DNA from: an uncultured Clostridia bacterium
GTDB taxonomy: Bacteria > Bacillota > Clostridia > Oscillospirales > Ruminococcaceae
Direction of reading: 5' to 3'
DNA length: 64,000 nucleotides
NCBI GenBank assembly: GCA_947624375.1
Contig: CANQKD010000010.1
Coordinates: 1 to 64,000 of the forward strand
Both the position numbers and the translations under genes were made by a program. Shown here one piece after another: positions 60,818 through 64,000 of the stretch; within the stretch, counting starts at the first letter, position 1, and every line of letters starts with the position of its first letter. The notes below the pieces were generated by a model. The model had not been told where the DNA came from. It ran no database searches and was given only the letters and a program-made list of their open reading frames with translations.

Positions 60818-60936
60818 TCTGCCGGTTTTGAAAGAACGGCATATGGCGATGTGTGAAATTTATCGAATTTTGTAATATTTTGCCGTTTTGTTGATAGCAT
60901 ACAAAATATCACTGCAAAATTTGTAAAAAGTAAGGC

Positions 60937-60965
60937 TTGTATGTCATAATAATATGCAGTATAAT
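60937..60965 (+). promoter_or_regulatory. promoter of the tandem paralogue operon
   Basis: TTGTAT (60937-60942), 17-bp spacer, TATAAT (60960-60965). Confidence 0.7.
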
Positions 60966-61006
60966 TAAATTAACAACATAACAAAAAAATGGAAGGATAC
61001 ATTATT

Positions 61007-62377
61007 ATGACCAAACGCAAAAAGAGAATTATAATAATAACGGCTGTAACGCTTTGCATTGTAGCTGTAATAGTTGCTGCTGTTTCTTTGTATGTACACT
61101 TCAGCCACAAAGAAGTTATGACCTACGGCGTGCCGTATAAAGAGATAGTTGAAAATACCACTATCCCGACTAAGCAATACAGCAATCTTGACCTTTCAAA
61201 AGCTGTTCTCGATGTGCCTGAGCACGGCGAGTTTTATCAGTATTACATAAACGGGCTTGACTACCCACGTTACACAAAAGAAGAAACCGCCAAAGTTGCC
61301 CGTGACATCTTCCCTAAGGCGTTTGAACTTGACCCCGACAAGCTTATATTTGGCGATGAAGATCAGCACCCGTGGGGTGACGGAGACGAATCATGGCAGG
61401 AAGATTTTTTGCAGAGATACTTTAATGTTTCGTACTCTGACATAGAATACAAGCATGACGGAACGCATAATGAGCCCCAAGGGTGGGTCTATGTAGCACA
61501 GGACACCCGTTTTGATGTTGGTTATGATTATCAGCTTATACCAGGCCTCACTATTCAGAATATGGAAGAAAGTATAAATCTGAGGGACTATAGTCAGCTT
61601 CCCGATAAGTCATATGAAATGTTTGACGGCAAGCAGCTTAGCATGAATGACGCGCTAAAACTGTCAGACAGTTATTTAGAAAGGCTCAAAGACTATTTTC
61701 CGCCCAAAATAGAAGTGCGACCGGCGAATCTTTATGTGCTCAAATGTGAATTTGTTCCTTTGCTGGCTGATGAAGAAGGTAATTTTTCAGAAGGTGAGCC
61801 GATAGATTTTTACCAGTATCAGATAGACTATGAATACCTTCTTGACGGCATACCGTGTTCCGATTCGGTATCATTAACATTTAACGCTTTGGAAAGCCTT
61901 TCAAGGGTATCAAGCGATAAGCTTACTATAGACATATGCTATAGTGACAAAGTGAACCGTATACATCAGCACAGCGCTTTTGCAATAGACGGCATGGAAA
62001 AAGAGCCGCTGAAAGATGAGTTTCTGACACTCGAAAGCGCGTGCGATCTGCTGAGCGATTATCTTGCACCGCAGTATATGCAGCATATTGACGAAATAAC
62101 AGTTAAATACGCCCTTACATGGGACGGCACGGTGGAGAATGACGGCGACAAACTTTATATGCGCCCCTACTGGTGCTTTCTTAAAGAAGACGGCTATGAC
62201 AATGTATACGCAGAGGGCGGCGAAAAACAATTGCTGGTAGATATGCAGACAGGCGATATTTTTGCACTGGTGGGTGACGTTTATGTTTCTACCATTAAGC
62301 CGCAAAACGATAAAACTATTTACGAGCAGCAAATGGATGCACAAGCGCCTCCGGGATTTTTTGACGATGAAGAATAA
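61007..62377 (+). CDS. membrane-anchored extracytoplasmic protein, paralogue 1 of 3
   Basis: 456 residues from the ATG at 61007 (GGAAGGAT 8 bp before); an earlier ATG at 60989 overlaps that site. Basic start TKRKKR, one helix (about 8-30), then a large outside domain. Conserved with the next gene: GVPYKEI.ENT..PTKQY.NLDLSKA (about 41-68), a central YQYQ.DYEYLLDG, EPLKDEFLTL.SAC.LLSDYLAP near 343-365, and LLVDMQTGDIFALVGDVY near 418-435. No cysteine anchor. I do not recognise the family; it might sense or process wall material (inference only). Confidence 0.8.
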   Translation: MTKRKKRIIIITAVTLCIVAVIVAAVSLYVHFSHKEVMTYGVPYKEIVENTTIPTKQYSNLDLSKAVLDVPEHGEFYQYYINGLDYPRYTKEETAKVARDIFPKAFELDPDKLIFGDEDQHPWGDGDESWQEDFLQRYFNVSYSDIEYKHDGTHNEPQGWVYVAQDTRFDVGYDYQLIPGLTIQNMEESINLRDYSQLPDKSYEMFDGKQLSMNDALKLSDSYLERLKDYFPPKIEVRPANLYVLKCEFVPLLADEEGNFSEGEPIDFYQYQIDYEYLLDGIPCSDSVSLTFNALESLSRVSSDKLTIDICYSDKVNRIHQHSAFAIDGMEKEPLKDEFLTLESACDLLSDYLAPQYMQHIDEITVKYALTWDGTVENDGDKLYMRPYWCFLKEDGYDNVYAEGGEKQLLVDMQTGDIFALVGDVYVSTIKPQNDKTIYEQQMDAQAPPGFFDDEE

Positions 62378-62396
62378 ACTTTAATGAGGTGATACC

Positions 62397-63689
62397 ATGC
62401 TTGCCAAACGCACAAAGAGGGCTGTAAGAATAACTGCGATAACGCTGTGCATAGTGGCTGTTATAGTGGCTGCGACTATGTTGTATGTTTACTTCAGTCA
62501 AAAAGAAGTTACCACAAACGGCGTGCCATATAAAGAAATAGCTGAAAATACCGCCCTGCCGACAAAGCAGTATGATAACCTTGATCTTTCAAAGGCTTTT
62601 TTGCACATACCGCAGGCTGATGAATTTTATGAGTATTATCGGATAGGGCAGGACTATGCCAACTACACGCCCGACGAGTGCGCAAAACAGGCACAAAGTA
62701 TTTACACCGCTGCTTTTGATGTTAAAGGAAGCGACAACATTGTTTATTGTGACGGTGACAATATACCGATACCGGGTGATCAGGCGTGGGACGACGTATT
62801 TCATGAAAGCTATTCTTATCCCACCTACCCCGACGGGCATAAAGGTTTTGCCGGTTTTTCCGATACGGGCACTTTTTTGATGAGTGCCAATATTGAATAT
62901 GATACTGTAGATGCACAGGTGGTGGAATATATCAACCTTGACAGCGGCGAGCAGCTGCCCGACAAGGCATATGAGCTAGCTGACGGTCAGACTTATAAAA
63001 TGCAGGACGCTTTGGAACTTGCGAATGCCACCGTTGAGAAAATAAAAGAGTTTTTGCCGACTGCCGAACTTAGGGCGACAAAATTTCTTGTGCTTTACTG
63101 CTATAGACTTGACAAAGAAACGGCTGAAAAAATATATTACTATCAGTATCAGACAGAGTATGAATATCTGCTTGACGGCGTGCCTTTTACCGATTCATAC
63201 CCTGCAAATTTCAAAAGGATAGAAAGCTTATATGATGTTTTCTGCGATCAGCTGCGTGTAAATATCGCCGAGGCAGGCAAGCCGGGCACTATAGAAAACA
63301 GTGGTTCTTTAAATATTCAAGGCAAAGAGCCGCAGCCGCTGAAAGATGAGTTTTTAACGCTGGACAGCGCCTGCGCCCTGCTGAGTGACTACCTTGCGCC
63401 AAATTACATACAGCACATAAATGAAGTTACCGTAAAATACGCCATACCCTATGATGCGACTGCCGACCACACCGACGAAAGGCTGCACGCGCGCCCTTGC
63501 TGGTGCTTTATAATAGATGACGGCTTTTCTTCTACAAACACGTTCACCTGCGAAAAGCAAATGCTTGTAGATATGCAGACGGGCGATATTTTCGCGCTGG
63601 TGGGTGATGTGTATGAATCAACGACAGAGCACGAAAACGATATATCCATATTTGAAAAAAAGCTCAACGAGATAAGCGGAAAAGAATAA
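62397..63689 (+). CDS. membrane-anchored extracytoplasmic protein, paralogue 2 of 3
   Basis: 430 residues, GAGGTGATACC before the ATG, 19 bp after paralogue 1. Same plan: TKRAVRI start, one helix (about 8-30), outside domain with GVPYKEIAENTALPTKQY, YQYQTEYEYLLDGVPF, QPLKDEFLTLDSACALLSDYLAP and LVDMQTGDIFALVGDVY. It is shorter mainly in the region between the N-terminal motif and the centre. The most conserved parts, centre and C-terminus, probably hold the function. Confidence 0.8.
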   Translation: MLAKRTKRAVRITAITLCIVAVIVAATMLYVYFSQKEVTTNGVPYKEIAENTALPTKQYDNLDLSKAFLHIPQADEFYEYYRIGQDYANYTPDECAKQAQSIYTAAFDVKGSDNIVYCDGDNIPIPGDQAWDDVFHESYSYPTYPDGHKGFAGFSDTGTFLMSANIEYDTVDAQVVEYINLDSGEQLPDKAYELADGQTYKMQDALELANATVEKIKEFLPTAELRATKFLVLYCYRLDKETAEKIYYYQYQTEYEYLLDGVPFTDSYPANFKRIESLYDVFCDQLRVNIAEAGKPGTIENSGSLNIQGKEPQPLKDEFLTLDSACALLSDYLAPNYIQHINEVTVKYAIPYDATADHTDERLHARPCWCFIIDDGFSSTNTFTCEKQMLVDMQTGDIFALVGDVYESTTEHENDISIFEKKLNEISGKE

Positions 63690-63701
63690 TGAGGTGATAC
63701 T

Positions 63702-64000
63702 ATGCTTACCAAACGCAAAAAGAAAGTTGTAATAATTACTGCGGCAACGCTGTGCATTATGGCTGTTATAGTAGCTTCTGTTTCAATGTACGTATATAAA
63801 AGGCAAAAAAGCGCCTACCGACAAGGTATCATACAAAGAAATTGCCGCAAATACCACTCTGCCGACAAAGCAGTATGATAACCTTGTTTTTTCAAATACC
63901 GTTCTCAATGTGCCGCAGCACGGCGAGTTTTATCAGTATTACATATTGGGTAACGACAACAAACGCTACACCAAGGAGGAGACTGCAAAAATTGCCCGTG
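63702..64000 (+). pseudogene. paralogue 3 of 3, frameshifted and cut by the window end
   Basis: ATG at 63702 with the same GAGGTGATAC site. The first 35 codons (basic start and helix) read well, then a run of six A near 63812 shifts the frame. The matching text VSYKEIAANTTLPTKQYDNL continues one frame over to the window end. A stop arrives soon in the original frame. One extra A would explain it; sequencing error or a real mutation cannot be told apart here. Confidence 0.7.

Noticed and set aside
63702-64000. Programmed frameshift in paralogue 3
   Set aside because: The needed shift is +1 at CAA AAA AGC, which is not a standard -1 slippery heptamer, and paralogues 1 and 2 read straight through. 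A simple indel is more likely.

Overview
The window looks like chromosome from a low-to-mid-GC, Gram-positive, spore-former-related Clostridia, most plausibly an Oscillospiraceae/Ruminococcaceae member. The basis is a dcw cluster with an SpoVD/PBP2-type transpeptidase carrying PASTA domains, a SigH-like sigma factor, DivIVA-type coiled coil, TrmK/RqcH/Nif3 neighbours, an SRP RNA upstream of dnaX-ybaB-recR, and a meso-DAP type MurE motif. The genus is inference only.

Layout. 0.3-2.6 kb: a CarD-like regulator and a 396-residue unknown protein behind a strong promoter and a curious triplicated translation-start region. 2.7-4.3 kb: a CstA-type transporter. 5.7-8.5 kb: a minus-strand set of membrane genes (a broken voltage-gated K+ channel, a membrane-anchored PstS-like protein, two tiny membrane proteins, GtrA). 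8.5-12 kb: rqcH, Nif3-family, trmK, DUF1858. 12-16.6 kb: zinc-ribbon protein, a tRNA-like sequence, sigH-like, orphan FumB-type subunit, DivIVA-like, and corA with a short leader ORF. 16.7-30 kb: the dcw cluster on the minus strand (mraZ-rsmH-ftsL-spoVD/pbp-murE-murF-ftsW-murG-murA-ftsQ-ftsZ), lacking mraY, murD and ftsA. 30.3-36.9 kb: phosphatase, GyrI-like, rpiB, tsaB, tsaE, a DUF3810-like metalloprotease, fhs. 37.6-42.9 kb: a lone DUF6291-like gene, then recR-ybaB-dnaX and the SRP RNA. 43-46.2 kb: zinc regulator plus znuACB-type transporter and a small XRE regulator. 47.3-49.5 kb: a two-component system. 51.2-53 kb: HPr, trmD, rimM. 53.3-56.9 kb: a PucR/CdaR-type regulator and ftsEX. 58.4-64 kb: a GH31 alpha-xylosidase and three tandem paralogous membrane-anchored proteins, the third frameshifted and cut by the window end.

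The striking feature is the intergenic DNA. About ten gene gaps are filled with mosaics of dispersed non-coding repeats: multi-hairpin units (called A, B, F, G and H here), arrays of degenerate 7-bp repeats, and one 190-bp tandem array. In A, F, G and H the copies differ in base sequence, but the two arms of each hairpin change together, so pairing is kept. One B element plus a variable hairpin sits inside the pore of the K+ channel gene; G elements sit inside an A copy and an F copy. This suggests mobile or recombining structured elements (RNA or cruciform DNA) with no transposase in view. Other candidates for new biology are the MgtL-like leader peptide before corA and the three overlapping start regions before the 396-residue gene.
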